Shown one piece after another: positions 1 to 10,832 of a DNA stretch of 64,000 nt. Location of the stretch: contig NZ_JACSQC010000006.1 in assembly GCF_014836875.1 (NCBI RefSeq), positions 1 to 64,000 on the forward strand, given 5' to 3'. The stretch is from Arthrobacter pullicola (GTDB lineage Bacteria > Actinomycetota > Actinomycetes > Actinomycetales > Micrococcaceae). The notes beneath the pieces are model-generated. The model was not told the DNA's origin. It did not search any database and saw only the letters and a list, made by a program, of their open reading frames with translations. The stretch's first letter is position 1; every line of letters begins with the position of its first letter. The translations under genes were made by a program, and so were the position numbers.

Positions 1-142
1 GGCGGGACAGCCAATTCAACCAATCAAAATAATTGGTATCAATAAACTTGGCACACTATTGAGTTCTCAAACAACAGGTACTTCCGGCACCGGGAGGGCT
101 GATATTCCGTGGAATCTTTGCTCTCCGTCGCTCCGGAGCAAC
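1..142 (-). other. rRNA operon leader (16S gene lies beyond the left edge)
   Basis: Read on the minus strand, this stretch runs from the predicted start point near 142 through a boxA-like antitermination element (61-76, core TGTTGTTTGAGAACTC) to an AT-rich segment with a small hairpin (CCAAT/ATTGG, around 18-36). The GAGAACTCAATAGTGTGCC string is typical of actinobacterial 16S leaders and rRNA spacers. The 16S gene itself is not present, so the assignment rests on the leader and the promoter behind it. Confidence 0.7.
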
Positions 143-148
143 TTTTCT

Positions 149-178
149 ATCTTAGTACCGCTGGCCCGTCGGTGTCAA
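149..178 (-). promoter_or_regulatory. rRNA operon core promoter (proximal)
   Basis: On the minus strand a perfect -35 TTGACA (173-178) and a -10 TAAGAT (149-154) are separated by 18 bases. The promoter points left into the rrn-type leader. It is the best housekeeping-type promoter in the window, as expected for stable RNA. Confidence 0.7.
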
Positions 179-234
179 ACCGGCGTTTCTGGCCTGCGGC
201 GCGCTTCTCGATCTCTCGTTCTGCGCGGATATCA

Positions 235-261
235 ACTATAGCACTGTTTTGGCGGGGTCAA
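235..261 (-). promoter_or_regulatory. Candidate second, upstream rRNA promoter
   Basis: On the minus strand TTGACC (256-261) is followed after 15 bases by TATAGT (235-240). It lies about 85 bases upstream of the proximal promoter in the same direction. Tandem promoters are usual for rrn operons, but the 15-base spacer is short, so this is tentative. Confidence 0.4.
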
Positions 262-308
262 AACCGGCCGTCGGAACCACCCGTCAGAACCCGCCGGGAC
301 AGCCCTAG

Positions 309-342
309 CCGGTCCGCAGGAAAGGCCTTCCCTGCGGACCGG
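309..342 (-). terminator. Terminator hairpin after the glgE-treS-mak/glgB operon
   Basis: Twelve-base perfect arms (309-320 and 331-342, core CCGGTCCGCAGG) enclose a 10-base loop just after the branching-enzyme stop codon. There is no clear T-run, so termination may be incomplete. It separates the glucan operon from the rrn promoter that follows in the same direction. Confidence 0.55.
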
Positions 343-353
343 TTTCCCGGCCC

Positions 354-3300
354 CTACTGCTTGGGCGTCAGGTACAGCACACCGAGCGGCGGCAACCGGA
401 GCTCAGCGGAGGCCGGCTGGCCTTCGAACGCACCTTCGGCCGCCGTCACCGCTCCCAGATTGCCGACACCGGATCCGCCGAACTCCGCGGCATCCGTATT
501 CAGCCGCTCCTCCCATTCCCCGGCCCACGGCAGGCCAACCCGGAACTGCTCGTGGGGAGCGCCGGCGAAGTTGGCGATGCACACCAGCGGATTTCCCTGA
601 TGGTCCCACCGGATAAAGGACAGGACGTTGCGGGCGCCGTCGTTCTCATTGATCCACTGGAACCCGGCCGGCTCGTTGTCCCGGTCATAGAGTGCGGGGG
701 TCTGCCGGTAGATACCGTTCAGTTCCCGCACCAGCAGCTGCACGCCTCGGTGCTGGGGAGTCTCGGTGAGATACCAGTCCAGCCCGTACTGTTCGGACCA
801 CTCGGCTTCCTGGCCAAACTCTGTTCCCATAAACAGGAGCTGCTTGCCGGGATGCGCCCATTGGAAGGCCAGGTAGGCACGCACATTTGCCAGCTGCTGC
901 CACCGGTCCCCCGGCATTTTGCGCAGCAGTGATCCTTTTCCATGCACTACTTCGTCATGGCTGATGGGCAGCAGGAAGTTCTCGGTAAAGGCGTACACCA
1001 GCGAGAAGGTGAGCTTGGAGTGGTGGTACATCCGGTTGATCGGGTCCTCGGACATGTACTCGAGGGTGTCGTTCATCCAGCCCATGTTCCATTTCAGGCC
1101 GAAACCGAGCCCGCCGGTGCTGGTTGGTGAGGTAACACCGGGGAAGGCCGTGGATTCCTCGGCGATCATGACGATGCCGGGCACCCGGCGGTACGCCGTG
1201 GCGTTGACCTCCTGCAGGAACGAAATCGCTTCGAGGTTCTCCCTTCCGCCGAAGGCGTTGGGCCGCCATTGATCGGCCGGCCGGGAGTAGTCCAGGTACA
1301 GCATGGAGGCGACGGCATCCACGCGCAGGCCGTCAATGTGGAATTCCTCCAGCCAGTAGATGGCGTTGGCCACCAGGAAGTTGCGCACTTCCCTGCGCCC
1401 GTAGTCGAAGATCAGCGTTCCCCAGTCGGGCTGCTCGCCGCGCATCGGGTCCGGGTGCTCGTACAGCGGCTGCCCGTCGAAGTTCGCGAGCGCCCAGGAG
1501 TCCTTCGGAAAGTGGCCCGGGACCCAGTCGAGGATGACACCGATCCCGGCCTGGTGCAGGGTGTCGACCAGATAGCGGAAGTCATCCGGGTGCCCGAACC
1601 GGGCGGTCGGAGCGAAGTAGCTGGTGATCTGGTAGCCCCAGGACCCGCCGAAGGGATGCTCGGCCACCGGCATGAACTCCACGTGGGTGAATCCCTGCCA
1701 GGTGACATACTCCGCCAGCTGCTTCGCCAGCTCCCGGTAGTCCAGGCCCAGCCGCCATGAGCCGAGGTGCACCTCATAGACGCTCATCGGTGAGTTGTGC
1801 GGGTCCCGCTGCGCGCGTGCCTGCATCCAGTCCTGGTCCTCGAAGCGGTACGTGGACTCAACAACCCGGGAACCGGTTAGCGGCGGTGCTTCCGTCCCCT
1901 TGGCCAGCGGATCGGCCTTTTCCCGCCACACCCCGTCCTGGCCGAGGATCTCGAACTTGTAGCGCGCACCCGGCTCCACATCGGGGATGAAGATCTCCCA
2001 CACCCCGGAGCTGCCCAGCGACCGCATCGCATGGATCCGCCCGTCCCATCCGTTGAAATCGCCTTCGACACGGACGGCCTGCGCGTTCGGTGCCCACACG
2101 GCGAAACTGACACCGTCCACCTCGCCGAGGACGGACTTGTAGTGGTGCGGATTGGCGCCGAGCACGGTCCACAGCTTCTCGTGCCTTCCCTCGCCGATCA
2201 GATGCAGGTCAATTTCGCCCAGGCTCGGCAGGAACCGGTACGGATCATCCACTGTGGTTGGGGGAAGCCCCTCGTACTCCACCTCGAGCCGGTAGTCCGG
2301 GACCTGGCCCGGCGCGGGGGCCTGCGTAGTACCTGCCCAGATGCCGTTGTACTCGTGGTGCAGGGGCACCCGGCCCTCCGGCGTCACGGCGGTCACTTCG
2401 CGGGCCAGCGGACGCAGGGCGCGGATGGTCACCGTGCCGTGGTCGTCCAGGTGCGCACCCAGGACGGCGTGCGGCTGGTAGTAGGTCCCGTGTGAAACGG
2501 CAGCCAGAACATGCTCCGGAACGGGCAGCGGATCCTTGGCGCCAGCTGAAGCTGCCGGCCCGGCGGCGGCGTCACTGCGCGCAGGCGTCCCCTGCGCTGC
2601 GCCCGCGGACAGCGTGGAACCCGCGGCGTCGTCGGGCTTTGCGGGCTTGGGCTTTGGCTTGGAAAATTCGTTCACGGGGCTCTCTTCCTGAGAATTCATC
2701 GGATCCTGCTGCAACCGGAGTTCTGTGAGCACCTCGCGGGCCGCTGCGGCCGGCACCTCAATCCAGGCGGGGCGGTTGCGGATCTCGTACACGACTTCGT
2801 ACAGGGCCTTGTCCAGCCACAGGGCGCGGAACAGCGGATCCGCGCGGTTGATCTGCGTTCCGGTTTCTTTCTCGTACCCGCGGAGAAACGCATCGGCGGC
2901 AGCCTGCGCCCAGTGTTCGGCCTGGGCGCGGCGCCCGTCAAGGTCGGGTGCCTGCTCGGGACCGGCACCAGCTGTTCCGATGACCGCCACGGCCGCGGCA
3001 TAGTCTATGGAGCGAAGCATGCCGACGACGTCGCGCAGCGCGACATCGGGAACGCTGCGTTCCGCGGCTGGGCGCAGCGGCTCACCTTCGAAGTCCAGCA
3101 CGGTCCAGCCGCGGCCCTCCGAATGCAGGACCTGGCCCAGATGGTAGTCGGCGTGAATGCGCTGCAGGTTCGGCAGCACCTGCAAATCCGCGACGGTGTC
3201 CAGAAGCTGCTCAAGGGTGTCGTCGAAGGGGCCAACATAGCTGCGCGCTTCCTCCCACTCCCACCGGATGCGGCGGACGAGCGAGGCGATGAACTCCTCA

Positions 3301-4142
3301 CGTTCCGCCGGCGGTGGCTGCCTGGCGCCAAAAGCCGCTTCAAGCTGGGAATGGATCCGGCCGGTGACGGCTCCCAGTTCTTCGGCTTCGGCGGTGAAGT
3401 CCCGGCCGGCGACGGCGGCAGAGGAGGCGGTCCGCCAGGCATCCTCGCTGTTTGGGACAAATTCGCGCAGGACGCTGACGTCTCCGCTGACCCATGCGTC
3501 TGTCCCGGCGTCGTACACATCTGCCCAGCTCCCGGTGAGCCAGCCCAGTGTCGCTGGCACATCCTGGGAACCGCCTGCGGTCAGTTTGGCACTGACCAGG
3601 ACATCCGGACTTTCACCGGCGGCCAGGACCCGGTAGAACTTCACGATTACGGGTACCTCGCCCGTCATGGCGATCACCGAGGTGTTGGACTGTTCGCCCC
3701 TTAGGACCTGGATAGGCAGCGGCTCGGTGAAGGCATCCCAGTCCGCGAAGCCGCCCAGGGCGTAACCATGGGTCCGGCCGTCAATCGAGTTGGCCTGCGA
3801 GCGCATCGTCTCCAGCCAGGCGGTAACGAAAACCGGATCCGCGGTCCCGTCGTAGAGCCACACCTGGCCTTCGCCCGGGAGTTCCGCAGAACCCATCAGG
3901 GCCGTTTCCAGGTCCGGATCCGGAACGGCACGGGTCGTGACAGGAACACTGATCACGTCCACCCGGCGGCCGGATTCGACGGCGACGAAGTGCACCTGGA
4001 GCTCGACGGCGCCCTCGGGATCCTCCAGCTGGATACCGCCTACCCGTTTCAGGACCACATCCCGTCCCTTGGCCGGGAACCATCGCTGCCGGGGCAGCCA
4101 GGCAGTCAGAAGTTCGGGCAGGGACGGAATGGTTTCGCTCAT
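354..4142 (-). CDS. glgB: Fused maltokinase / 1,4-alpha-glucan branching enzyme
   Basis: One uninterrupted frame encodes 1262 residues. Residues 1 to about 480 match maltokinase (Mak/Pep2), which phosphorylates maltose to maltose-1-phosphate; the kinase motifs [11 protein letters not shown] and VLDFEGEP lie near residues 328-355. A Pro/Ala/Lys-rich linker (about 485-535) leads to a complete GH13 branching enzyme. Its motifs are DWVPGHF near 870, GLRVDAVAS with the nucleophile Asp near 941, AEES with the acid/base Glu near 994, and [10 protein letters not shown] near 1060. The start is the ATG at 4142 because it overlaps the treS stop as ATGA; codons further upstream lie inside treS. Together with GlgE and TreS it builds alpha-glucan from trehalose-derived maltose. 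A separate glgB start at the Met at residue 482 (2699) is possible but has a weak ribosome site, so a true fusion is favoured. Confidence 0.9.
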   Translation of the reverse strand: MSETIPSLPELLTAWLPRQRWFPAKGRDVVLKRVGGIQLEDPEGAVELQVHFVAVESGRRVDVISVPVTTRAVPDPDLETALMGSAELPGEGQVWLYDGTADPVFVTAWLETMRSQANSIDGRTHGYALGGFADWDAFTEPLPIQVLRGEQSNTSVIAMTGEVPVIVKFYRVLAAGESPDVLVSAKLTAGGSQDVPATLGWLTGSWADVYDAGTDAWVSGDVSVLREFVPNSEDAWRTASSAAVAGRDFTAEAEELGAVTGRIHSQLEAAFGARQPPPAEREEFIASLVRRIRWEWEEARSYVGPFDDTLEQLLDTVADLQVLPNLQRIHADYHLGQVLHSEGRGWTVLDFEGEPLRPAAERSVPDVALRDVVGMLRSIDYAAAVAVIGTAGAGPEQAPDLDGRRAQAEHWAQAAADAFLRGYEKETGTQINRADPLFRALWLDKALYEVVYEIRNRPAWIEVPAAAAREVLTELRLQQDPMNSQEESPVNEFSKPKPKPAKPDDAAGSTLSAGAAQGTPARSDAAAGPAASAGAKDPLPVPEHVLAAVSHGTYYQPHAVLGAHLDDHGTVTIRALRPLAREVTAVTPEGRVPLHHEYNGIWAGTTQAPAPGQVPDYRLEVEYEGLPPTTVDDPYRFLPSLGEIDLHLIGEGRHEKLWTVLGANPHHYKSVLGEVDGVSFAVWAPNAQAVRVEGDFNGWDGRIHAMRSLGSSGVWEIFIPDVEPGARYKFEILGQDGVWREKADPLAKGTEAPPLTGSRVVESTYRFEDQDWMQARAQRDPHNSPMSVYEVHLGSWRLGLDYRELAKQLAEYVTWQGFTHVEFMPVAEHPFGGSWGYQITSYFAPTARFGHPDDFRYLVDTLHQAGIGVILDWVPGHFPKDSWALANFDGQPLYEHPDPMRGEQPDWGTLIFDYGRREVRNFLVANAIYWLEEFHIDGLRVDAVASMLYLDYSRPADQWRPNAFGGRENLEAISFLQEVNATAYRRVPGIVMIAEESTAFPGVTSPTSTGGLGFGLKWNMGWMNDTLEYMSEDPINRMYHHSKLTFSLVYAFTENFLLPISHDEVVHGKGSLLRKMPGDRWQQLANVRAYLAFQWAHPGKQLLFMGTEFGQEAEWSEQYGLDWYLTETPQHRGVQLLVRELNGIYRQTPALYDRDNEPAGFQWINENDGARNVLSFIRWDHQGNPLVCIANFAGAPHEQFRVGLPWAGEWEERLNTDAAEFGGSGVGNLGAVTAAEGAFEGQPASAELRLPPLGVLYLTPKQ

Positions 4143-5908
4143 CTCGACGTGGCCTCCGGGGCGAGTATCAACGGGATTGCTTCGGTCTGCGGTGAACTGG
4201 TGTTGGACTTCGGCGAGCGCAGCCGCAGCCAGAAGAAGTCGTGGCTGCCCAAGGTCAGCGTGAGCGATCCATCTTCCCCGAACGCCGGGAAGGGGGTTCC
4301 ACCGAACGCGTCCCGCAGCCCGCGGTTCGCGAATTCCGGCACGCTTACCGTCGCCGCCACCGGATGCTGGGAGAGGTTGAAGATGCAGAACATGGTCTCC
4401 CCCACCTCGCCCTCCGGGTTGTCCTCGGGCAGTTCGCGCAGGAACGCCAGGACGGCTTCGCTGTCGGTTGGAACGTTGCGGTAGGACCCCATGCCGAAGG
4501 AAGGATGGGTCTTCCGGACCATGATCATCTGCCGCATCCAGTGCAGCAGCGAACTGGAACTGGCCAGCTGCGCTTCCACGTTCACGTGGTTGTAGTGGTA
4601 AACCAGCGACTGCACCACCGGCAGGTACACCTTGCCGGGATCGGCGGTGGAGAAACCGGCGTTGCGGTCCGGGTTCCACTGCATGGGTGTTCGTGAAGCG
4701 TCACGGTCTTCCAGCCAGATGTTGTCGCCCATGCCGATTTCGTCCCCGTAGTAGAGGAACGGGCTTCCCGGCAGGGACAGCAGCAGCGCGTGGATCAGTT
4801 CGATCTCCGAGCGCGAGTTGTCCAGCAGGGGCGCGAGCCGGCGCCGGATGCCGATGTTGGCCTGCATCCGGGAATCCGGGGCGTACCAGCCCAGCATGGC
4901 CTGGCGCTCCTCGTTGGTGACCATCTCCAGGGTCAATTCGTCGTGGTTCCGCAGGAAAGTTCCCCACTGCCCGCCCTGCGGGATCTCCGGGGTCTCCTCC
5001 ATGGTCTGCACGATCGGTGCTGCCTTCTGGTCACGCAGCGCGTAGAACAGCCGGGGCATGATCGGGAAGTGGAAGCACATGTGGCACTCGGGCCCGGTTT
5101 CATCCCCGAAGTACTCCACCACCTCGTGCGGCATCTGGTTCGCCTCGGCCACGATCACCCGGCCGGGATAGTTCTCGTCCACCATGGTGCGCAGGTCCTT
5201 CAGGAACCGGTGCGTGGCGGGAAGGTTCTCGCAGTTGGTGCCGTCTTCCTCGAAGAGATAGGGAATGGCATCCGCGCGGAACCCGTCGATCCCCTGGTCC
5301 AGCCAGAAGCGGACGACGTCGAACACTGCCTCGACAACTTTGGGATTCTCAAAGTTCAAGTCCGGCTGGTGGCTGAAGAAGCGGTGCCAGAAGAACTGGC
5401 GCCGGACCGGGTCAAAGGCCCAGTTGGACTCTTCGGTATCCACGAAGATGATCCGGGCGTCTTGATACTTCTGATCGGTGTCGGACCAGACGTAGAAATC
5501 CCCGTACGGACCATCCGGGTCATTCCGTGACTCCTCGAACCACGGATGCTTGTCCGAGGTGTGGTTCAGCGGCAGGTCGATAATGACCCGCAGTCCGCGT
5601 GCATGGGCCTCCGAGACCAGCCGTTTGAAGTCGCTGATGGTGCCGAATTCGTTCAGCACGTCGTAGTAGTCGGAGATGTCATATCCGCCGTCGCGCAGCG
5701 GGGACTTGAAGAACGGAGGCAGCCAGAGGCAGTCGATGCCGAGCCATTGGAGGTAGTCGAGCTGGTCGATCAGGCCGGTGAAATCCCCGCTTCCGTCTCC
5801 GTTGGAGTCCCGGAATCCGCGTACCAGGACCTCGTAGAAGACAGCTTTGCGGTACCAGTTCGGATCGTTGGTGAGGCCGGGTGCATGCAGCTGGAACGGA
5901 TTTACCAT
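4139..5908 (-). CDS. treS: Trehalose synthase (maltose alpha-D-glucosyltransferase)
   Basis: This 589-residue GH13 enzyme interconverts trehalose and maltose, feeding maltose to the kinase encoded next. The N-terminus ([18 protein letters not shown]) is typical of TreS. The catalytic motifs are [11 protein letters not shown] (nucleophile Asp213), [10 protein letters not shown] (Glu255) and [11 protein letters not shown]. The length is close to other stand-alone TreS proteins, and there is no C-terminal kinase because the kinase is fused to GlgB instead. The ATG at 5908 overlaps the glgE stop as TAATG, and the 3' end overlaps the next gene as ATGA, so the three genes are translationally coupled. 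Confidence 0.95.
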   Translation of the reverse strand: MVNPFQLHAPGLTNDPNWYRKAVFYEVLVRGFRDSNGDGSGDFTGLIDQLDYLQWLGIDCLWLPPFFKSPLRDGGYDISDYYDVLNEFGTISDFKRLVSEAHARGLRVIIDLPLNHTSDKHPWFEESRNDPDGPYGDFYVWSDTDQKYQDARIIFVDTEESNWAFDPVRRQFFWHRFFSHQPDLNFENPKVVEAVFDVVRFWLDQGIDGFRADAIPYLFEEDGTNCENLPATHRFLKDLRTMVDENYPGRVIVAEANQMPHEVVEYFGDETGPECHMCFHFPIMPRLFYALRDQKAAPIVQTMEETPEIPQGGQWGTFLRNHDELTLEMVTNEERQAMLGWYAPDSRMQANIGIRRRLAPLLDNSRSEIELIHALLLSLPGSPFLYYGDEIGMGDNIWLEDRDASRTPMQWNPDRNAGFSTADPGKVYLPVVQSLVYHYNHVNVEAQLASSSSLLHWMRQMIMVRKTHPSFGMGSYRNVPTDSEAVLAFLRELPEDNPEGEVGETMFCIFNLSQHPVAATVSVPEFANRGLRDAFGGTPFPAFGEDGSLTLTLGSHDFFWLRLRSPKSNTSSPQTEAIPLILAPEATSR

Positions 5909-7959
5909 TAGCGCCCCCTCCGTACCGAGAGGATATGCGCCGGTTCATAGTGGGCATCCAGGCGGACGTAGTTGTACTGGCCCCACCGCCAGCTGGCACC
6001 GCTGATCAGATCGTCAACCCAGAACGTTCCGTCCTCGTTGAAGTCCTGCGGGTCCAGTTCCAGTGCCTCAAGGTCCAGGGTCACTGTGGATTCCCGCGCG
6101 CTGTGGGGATCGGTATTCACGACGATGATGAGTGTGTCCTTACTGCTTGGATCGGATAGCCGGACCTGTTTGTGCTTGGAGTAAACCACCGTCGCCTCGT
6201 CGGTGCTCGAGTGGACCGTCAGGTTCTGGAGATCTCCCAGGGCCGGGTGCGACCGGCGGATCTGGTTGAGCCTGGTGACGTACGGGGCCAGGCTCCTGTC
6301 CGCTGCTTCGGCGGCGGCGAAGTCCCGCTGTTTGTACTCGAACTTCTCGTTGTCCAGGTACTCCTCAGCGCCGGGCCGGGCGACATGTTCGTAGAGCTCG
6401 AACCCGGCGTACATGCCCCACAGCGGGCTGGCGGTCGAGGCCAGCACGGCCCGGATCTTGAAGGCGGGCGGGCCGCCGTACTGCAAAAATTCGGTCAGGA
6501 TATCCGGGGTGTTCACAAAGAAGTTCGGCCGGAAGAAGGCGGCCGTTTCCTGCGAGACCTCCGTGAAGTACTCCTCGAGCTCAGCGCGGGTGTTCCGCCA
6601 CGTGAAGTAGGTGTAGGACTGCTGGAACCCCGCCATGCCAAGTGCGTGCATCATCGGTGGACGGGTAAACGCCTCAGCCAGGAAAACGACGTCGGGATGC
6701 TGGCGGTTCACCGTGGTGATCAGCCACTCCCAGAAGCGCAGCGGCTTGGTATGCGGATTGTCGACCCGGAAAATCTTCACCCCGTGGCTGATCCACATCA
6801 GCACGATCCGCAGGATTTCCGCGGAGAGGCCCTCGTAGTCGTTATCGAAGTTCAGCGGATAAATATCCTGGTATTTCTTCGGCGGATTCTCTGCGTAGGC
6901 AATCGTCCCGTCGACACGGGTGGTAAACCACTCGGGATGCTCAGTGACCCAGGGATGATCCGGCGACGCCTGCAGCGCCAGGTCGATCGCGACGTCGAGC
7001 CCCAGCCCGGCCGCCGTGTGGACAAAGTGGTCGAAGTCCTCGAAGGTGCCCAAATCCGGGTGCAGGGCGTCGTGCCCTCCCTCCGCCGCCCCGATGGCCC
7101 AGGGTGAGCCGGGGTCCTGCGGGCCGGCAACCAGGGTGTTGTTCGGGCCTTTGCGGTGCGTGGTGCCGATCGGGTGGACCGGAGGCAGGTAGATGACGTC
7201 GAAGCCCATGGCAGCGACCCGGTCCAGGCTGCGGGCGGCGGTACGGAAGGTCCCGGAGGTCCAGGATGCCGTTGCCGGGTCGAAGACCGCACCTTCTGAC
7301 CGGGGGAAGAACTCGTACCACGCGCCGCGTCCGGCCCGGTCCCGTTCCACCTTGACCGGGAACCGCGGTGAGGAGGTCACGAGGTCCCGGATCGGTTCGC
7401 GGTCCAGCACTCCGATCAGTTCAGCCTTGCCGGCAGCGGCCAGCCGCGCGTGGGGATCAACGGCGGTGTCGCCCAGCACCCGGGCCGTGCCGCGGAGGAC
7501 ATCCGCGTCCGCCTCGCTCCGGCCCTCCGCCGCGGCGGTGAACAGGGCAGCGCCTTCGGCGAGCATCAGCTCGACGTCGACTCCCGCAGCGATCTTCACC
7601 TCGGCGTTGTGGTGCCAGGTTCCATAGAGGTCCGCCCACCCCTCGACCGCGAACGTATAGTCCCCTGTGGCTTCCGGGCGGAGCAGCCCCTTCCACCGGT
7701 CCAGGCCCTGTCCCACCGGCTGCATGCGGTGGCGCTGGACCTCCTGCCCGGACGGGTCATAGAGCACTGCCGTGACCCCGACCAGGTCATGGCCCTCCCG
7801 GAAGACCGTGGCCCCGATCACGAGGTCCTCTCCCGGGACGGCTTTGGCTGCAAATCGGCCGCACTCGATCACCGGGGACACGTTAACGATCGGAATCCGG
7901 CCAAACCGGAGTTCCGTGACGGGCTGGACATCAGATGACAACGCGCTGGAAGTGGTCAC
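5908..7959 (-). CDS. glgE: Alpha-1,4-glucan:maltose-1-phosphate maltosyltransferase
   Basis: GlgE (683 residues) transfers maltose from maltose-1-phosphate to the non-reducing end of an alpha-glucan. Visible motifs are YEFFPRSEGA and GFDVIYLPPVHPIG in the catalytic barrel, FRVDNPHTKP (nucleophile Asp400) and VFLAEAFTRPPMM (acid/base Glu429). The N-terminal beta-domain with RFGRIPIVNVSPVIECGRF is typical of the family. It is the first gene of the operon glgE-treS-mak/glgB. The GTG start lies 7 bases after a TAACGT box and has no Shine-Dalgarno, so the message is probably leaderless. Confidence 0.95.
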   Translation of the reverse strand: MTTSSALSSDVQPVTELRFGRIPIVNVSPVIECGRFAAKAVPGEDLVIGATVFREGHDLVGVTAVLYDPSGQEVQRHRMQPVGQGLDRWKGLLRPEATGDYTFAVEGWADLYGTWHHNAEVKIAAGVDVELMLAEGAALFTAAAEGRSEADADVLRGTARVLGDTAVDPHARLAAAGKAELIGVLDREPIRDLVTSSPRFPVKVERDRAGRGAWYEFFPRSEGAVFDPATASWTSGTFRTAARSLDRVAAMGFDVIYLPPVHPIGTTHRKGPNNTLVAGPQDPGSPWAIGAAEGGHDALHPDLGTFEDFDHFVHTAAGLGLDVAIDLALQASPDHPWVTEHPEWFTTRVDGTIAYAENPPKKYQDIYPLNFDNDYEGLSAEILRIVLMWISHGVKIFRVDNPHTKPLRFWEWLITTVNRQHPDVVFLAEAFTRPPMMHALGMAGFQQSYTYFTWRNTRAELEEYFTEVSQETAAFFRPNFFVNTPDILTEFLQYGGPPAFKIRAVLASTASPLWGMYAGFELYEHVARPGAEEYLDNEKFEYKQRDFAAAEAADRSLAPYVTRLNQIRRSHPALGDLQNLTVHSSTDEATVVYSKHKQVRLSDPSSKDTLIIVVNTDPHSARESTVTLDLEALELDPQDFNEDGTFWVDDLISGASWRWGQYNYVRLDAHYEPAHILSVRRGR

Positions 7960-7966
7960 AGACTAG

Positions 7967-7996
7967 ACGTTAGCGACAATCAGGGCAGATTGCTAA
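7967..7996 (-). promoter_or_regulatory. Candidate leaderless promoter of glgE operon
   Basis: Minus-strand TTAGCA (7991-7996) and TAACGT (7967-7972) are 18 bases apart. The -10 box ends 7 bases before the GTG, placing the start point at or next to the initiation codon. Confidence 0.45.
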
Positions 7997-8146
7997 GGGC
8001 ACGTACCTTTTGCTGCATCGTCACTGGTCAGAGCGCCGCGGCAAATGTTCCCGCAGGTGAGCGGCGGGTCCACGGATCCAGGTAAATTCCGTGTTGCGTT
8101 TATCCGCATTCTTTGTGATTTGCGGCACTCCCGGCGCCATCTGCGC

Positions 8147-8152
8147 TAGCCT
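8147..8152 (+). promoter_or_regulatory. Candidate leaderless -10 box of glgP
   Basis: TAGCCT ends 7 bases before the GTG at 8160. A -35 box is not obvious. The glgE and glgP promoters share a divergent region of 200 bases. Confidence 0.45.
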
Positions 8153-8159
8153 AACGGGG

Positions 8160-10784
8160 GTGAAGGCAATCCGAAGGTTTACCGTCCGTACTGTCCTCCC
8201 CGAGACGATAGCGCCGCTGGCCAGACTGGCCAGCAACCTGCGCTGGAGCTGGCACGAGCCCACCCGGAAACTCTTCCAGGACCTGGATCCGGAGACCTGG
8301 GATGCCAGCGGGCACGATCCCGTCCGGACCCTCGGCTCGGTCAGCCGGCAGACGCTGGAACGCATCTCCGCAGACACCGCCCTGGTCGACCGCATCCGCG
8401 AACTCGATGAGAATCTGGAGCACTACCTCACTGCACCACACTGGTACCAGTCACTTGGTGAGGACGCGCCCCGGCTCATCGCCTATTTCTCGCCGGAATA
8501 CGGCATCAGCGCCGTCCTTCCCCAGTATTCCGGCGGGTTGGGCATTCTTGCCGGAGACCATCTCAAGTCTGCCTCCGACCTGGGTGTCCCGCTGGTGGGG
8601 GTTGGCCTGTTCTATCAGGCGGGCTACTTCAAGCAGTCCCTCTCCCGGGACGGCTGGCAGCAGGAAACCTATCCGCTCCTGGACCCCAACGGGCTGCCGC
8701 TGACACTGCTGCGTGAAGAGGACGGAACCCCCGCGCGCATCAGCCTGCCCCTGCCCAATGGCAGGCACCTGATGGCACAGATCTGGCGTGCCGACGTCGG
8801 CCGCGTGCCGCTGCTGCTGCTGGATGCCGACGTCCGGGGCAATGACGACGCCGCCCGCGGTATCACCGACAGGCTTTACGGCGGCGGGGGCGACCACCGC
8901 CTGCAGCAGGAACTGCTGCTGGGAATGGGCGGGGTCAAGGCACTGCGCGTCTTTGAGCGGCTGACCGGGGCACCGGCACCCGAGGTTTTCCACACCAATG
9001 AGGGCCATGCGGGCTTCCTCGGCGTGGAGCGTATCCGGGAACTGATGGACACCGGGATGAACTGGGACGAAGCCCTCACCGCTGCCCGGGCATCAACCAT
9101 TTTTACTACCCACACCCCGGTCCCGGCGGGAATCGACCGCTTCGATGTCTCTGTGGTGCGCCATTTCCTCGGCGCCGGGCTGGCGCAGTCGGTGCCCACC
9201 AACAAGGTGATTGCCCTCGGAGCGGAGGATTACGAGGGCGGGGACCCCAACATGTTCAACATGGCCGTGATGGGGCTGCGCCTGGCCCAGCGCGCGAACG
9301 GCGTCGCCAAACTCCACGGGCAGGTGTCCCGGGAAATGTTCTCCGGCCTCTGGCCCGGCTTCGATGTCTCCGAGGTGCCGATCACCTCGGTCACCAACGG
9401 CGTGCACGTGCCCACCTGGGTCGATCCGGAGGTCACAGCCCTGGCGCGGCAGCAGCTGGGCGTCGCGGCGGTCCACGACCGGGACTGGGCACGCGCCTAT
9501 GAAGTCAGCGACGAAGCGCTCTGGGACCTGCGGCGCAGGATGCGCAGCAACCTGATCGACGACGTCCGGCGGCGGGTGCGCTCCGCGTGGCGCAAGCGCG
9601 GGGCCTCCGATGCCCAGCTCGGATGGACCGACGATGTGCTGGACCCGGACATTCTGACCATCGGTTTTGCCCGCCGGGTCCCGACCTATAAGCGGCTGAC
9701 CCTCATGCTGCGGGATCCGGCCCGGCTCAAGGCGCTCCTGCTGCACCCGACCCATCCGGTCCAGGTGATCGTGGCGGGCAAATCGCATCCTGCAGATGAG
9801 ATGGGCAAGCGCATGATCCAGGACCTGGTGCAGTTCACGGACGATCCGGAGGTCCGGCACCGGATTGTCTTCCTGCCCAACTACGACATTGCTATGGCCC
9901 GCACCCTGTTCCCCGGCTGCGACGTCTGGCTGAACAACCCCATCCGGCCCCTGGAGGCGTCCGGCACCTCGGGCATGAAATCCGCGATCAACGGCGGACT
10001 GAACGTCTCGATTATGGACGGCTGGTGGGACGAGATGTACGACGGCGCCAACGGCTGGGCGATCCCCTCGGCGAATCCCCGGGAAGGCACGCAGACCAGG
10101 GAGGTGCACACTGCTGACCAGCGGGACGACATCGAGGCCGCTGCCCTGTATGACCTGCTGGAGAACACCGTCACCCCGCTCTTTTACGGCGCGGAGCTGC
10201 CCGGCGCTGCGGGAGCGGCGGGACCTTCCGAAGCTCCGGCGGACTCGCTGCCGCGCCAGTGGCTGGAAATGGTCAAGCACACACTGGCCGAACTGGGCCC
10301 GGAGGTTTCCGCCTCGCGGATGCTGCGCGACTACGTCAACCTGCTCTACCGTCCGGCTTCCCAGTCCGGCCGTGCCGCCGCTGCCAATCAGTACCAGGCA
10401 GCCAAGGAACTTGCCGCATGGATCCAGAAGGTGCGCGACGGCTGGTCCGGTGTCTCGGTCGAACATGTGGATTCACTCGGGATCAGCGATGCGCCGCAGA
10501 TCGGCGACAGCCTCAACATCCAGGCCTATGTGAACCTGGGGTCGCTGAAGCCGGCGGACGTGGCGGTGGAAGTCGCCTACGGGAAGGTCTCCGAAACGGA
10601 CCGGCTCAGCGACTACCAGTTCCAGGATCTGTCCGTCAGTGAGGACCTCGGCTCGGGCAGGTATTTGTATTCGGGCAGTATCCGCATTGAGCAGGCGGGA
10701 CCGTTCGGCTATACGGTGCGGGTCCTGCCGGAGCACCCCGGCCTGGCCTCGAAAGCTGAACTGGGGCTGGTGGTGAACGCCTGA
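8160..10784 (+). CDS. glgP: Alpha-glucan (glycogen/maltodextrin) phosphorylase
   Basis: The protein (874 residues) releases glucose-1-phosphate from alpha-1,4-glucans. It belongs to the shorter alpha-glucan phosphorylase type, starting KAIRRFTVRTVLPE. The pyridoxal phosphate lysine is Lys607 in the motif EASGTSGMKSAINGG. Other conserved parts are the N-terminal YFSPEYGI and the substrate loop FHTNEGHAGFL. The frame is open back to 8091, but family members begin at the KAIRRF segment, so the GTG at 8160 is preferred. The gene is divergent from glgE and convergent with glgX, so synthesis and breakdown of glucan are encoded side by side. Confidence 0.93.
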   Translation: MKAIRRFTVRTVLPETIAPLARLASNLRWSWHEPTRKLFQDLDPETWDASGHDPVRTLGSVSRQTLERISADTALVDRIRELDENLEHYLTAPHWYQSLGEDAPRLIAYFSPEYGISAVLPQYSGGLGILAGDHLKSASDLGVPLVGVGLFYQAGYFKQSLSRDGWQQETYPLLDPNGLPLTLLREEDGTPARISLPLPNGRHLMAQIWRADVGRVPLLLLDADVRGNDDAARGITDRLYGGGGDHRLQQELLLGMGGVKALRVFERLTGAPAPEVFHTNEGHAGFLGVERIRELMDTGMNWDEALTAARASTIFTTHTPVPAGIDRFDVSVVRHFLGAGLAQSVPTNKVIALGAEDYEGGDPNMFNMAVMGLRLAQRANGVAKLHGQVSREMFSGLWPGFDVSEVPITSVTNGVHVPTWVDPEVTALARQQLGVAAVHDRDWARAYEVSDEALWDLRRRMRSNLIDDVRRRVRSAWRKRGASDAQLGWTDDVLDPDILTIGFARRVPTYKRLTLMLRDPARLKALLLHPTHPVQVIVAGKSHPADEMGKRMIQDLVQFTDDPEVRHRIVFLPNYDIAMARTLFPGCDVWLNNPIRPLEASGTSGMKSAINGGLNVSIMDGWWDEMYDGANGWAIPSANPREGTQTREVHTADQRDDIEAAALYDLLENTVTPLFYGAELPGAAGAAGPSEAPADSLPRQWLEMVKHTLAELGPEVSASRMLRDYVNLLYRPASQSGRAAAANQYQAAKELAAWIQKVRDGWSGVSVEHVDSLGISDAPQIGDSLNIQAYVNLGSLKPADVAVEVAYGKVSETDRLSDYQFQDLSVSEDLGSGRYLYSGSIRIEQAGPFGYTVRVLPEHPGLASKAELGLVVNA

Positions 10785-10832
10785 CCGGCTTTCCGGCGCT
10801 ACACTGCACCGGCTGGATGGCCGGTCGATTGA

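Noticed and set aside
2690-2705. Possible separate glgB start at the Met at residue 482
   Set aside because: The frame is continuous with the maltokinase and the ribosome site is weak, so one fused gene is reported; the alternative is noted.
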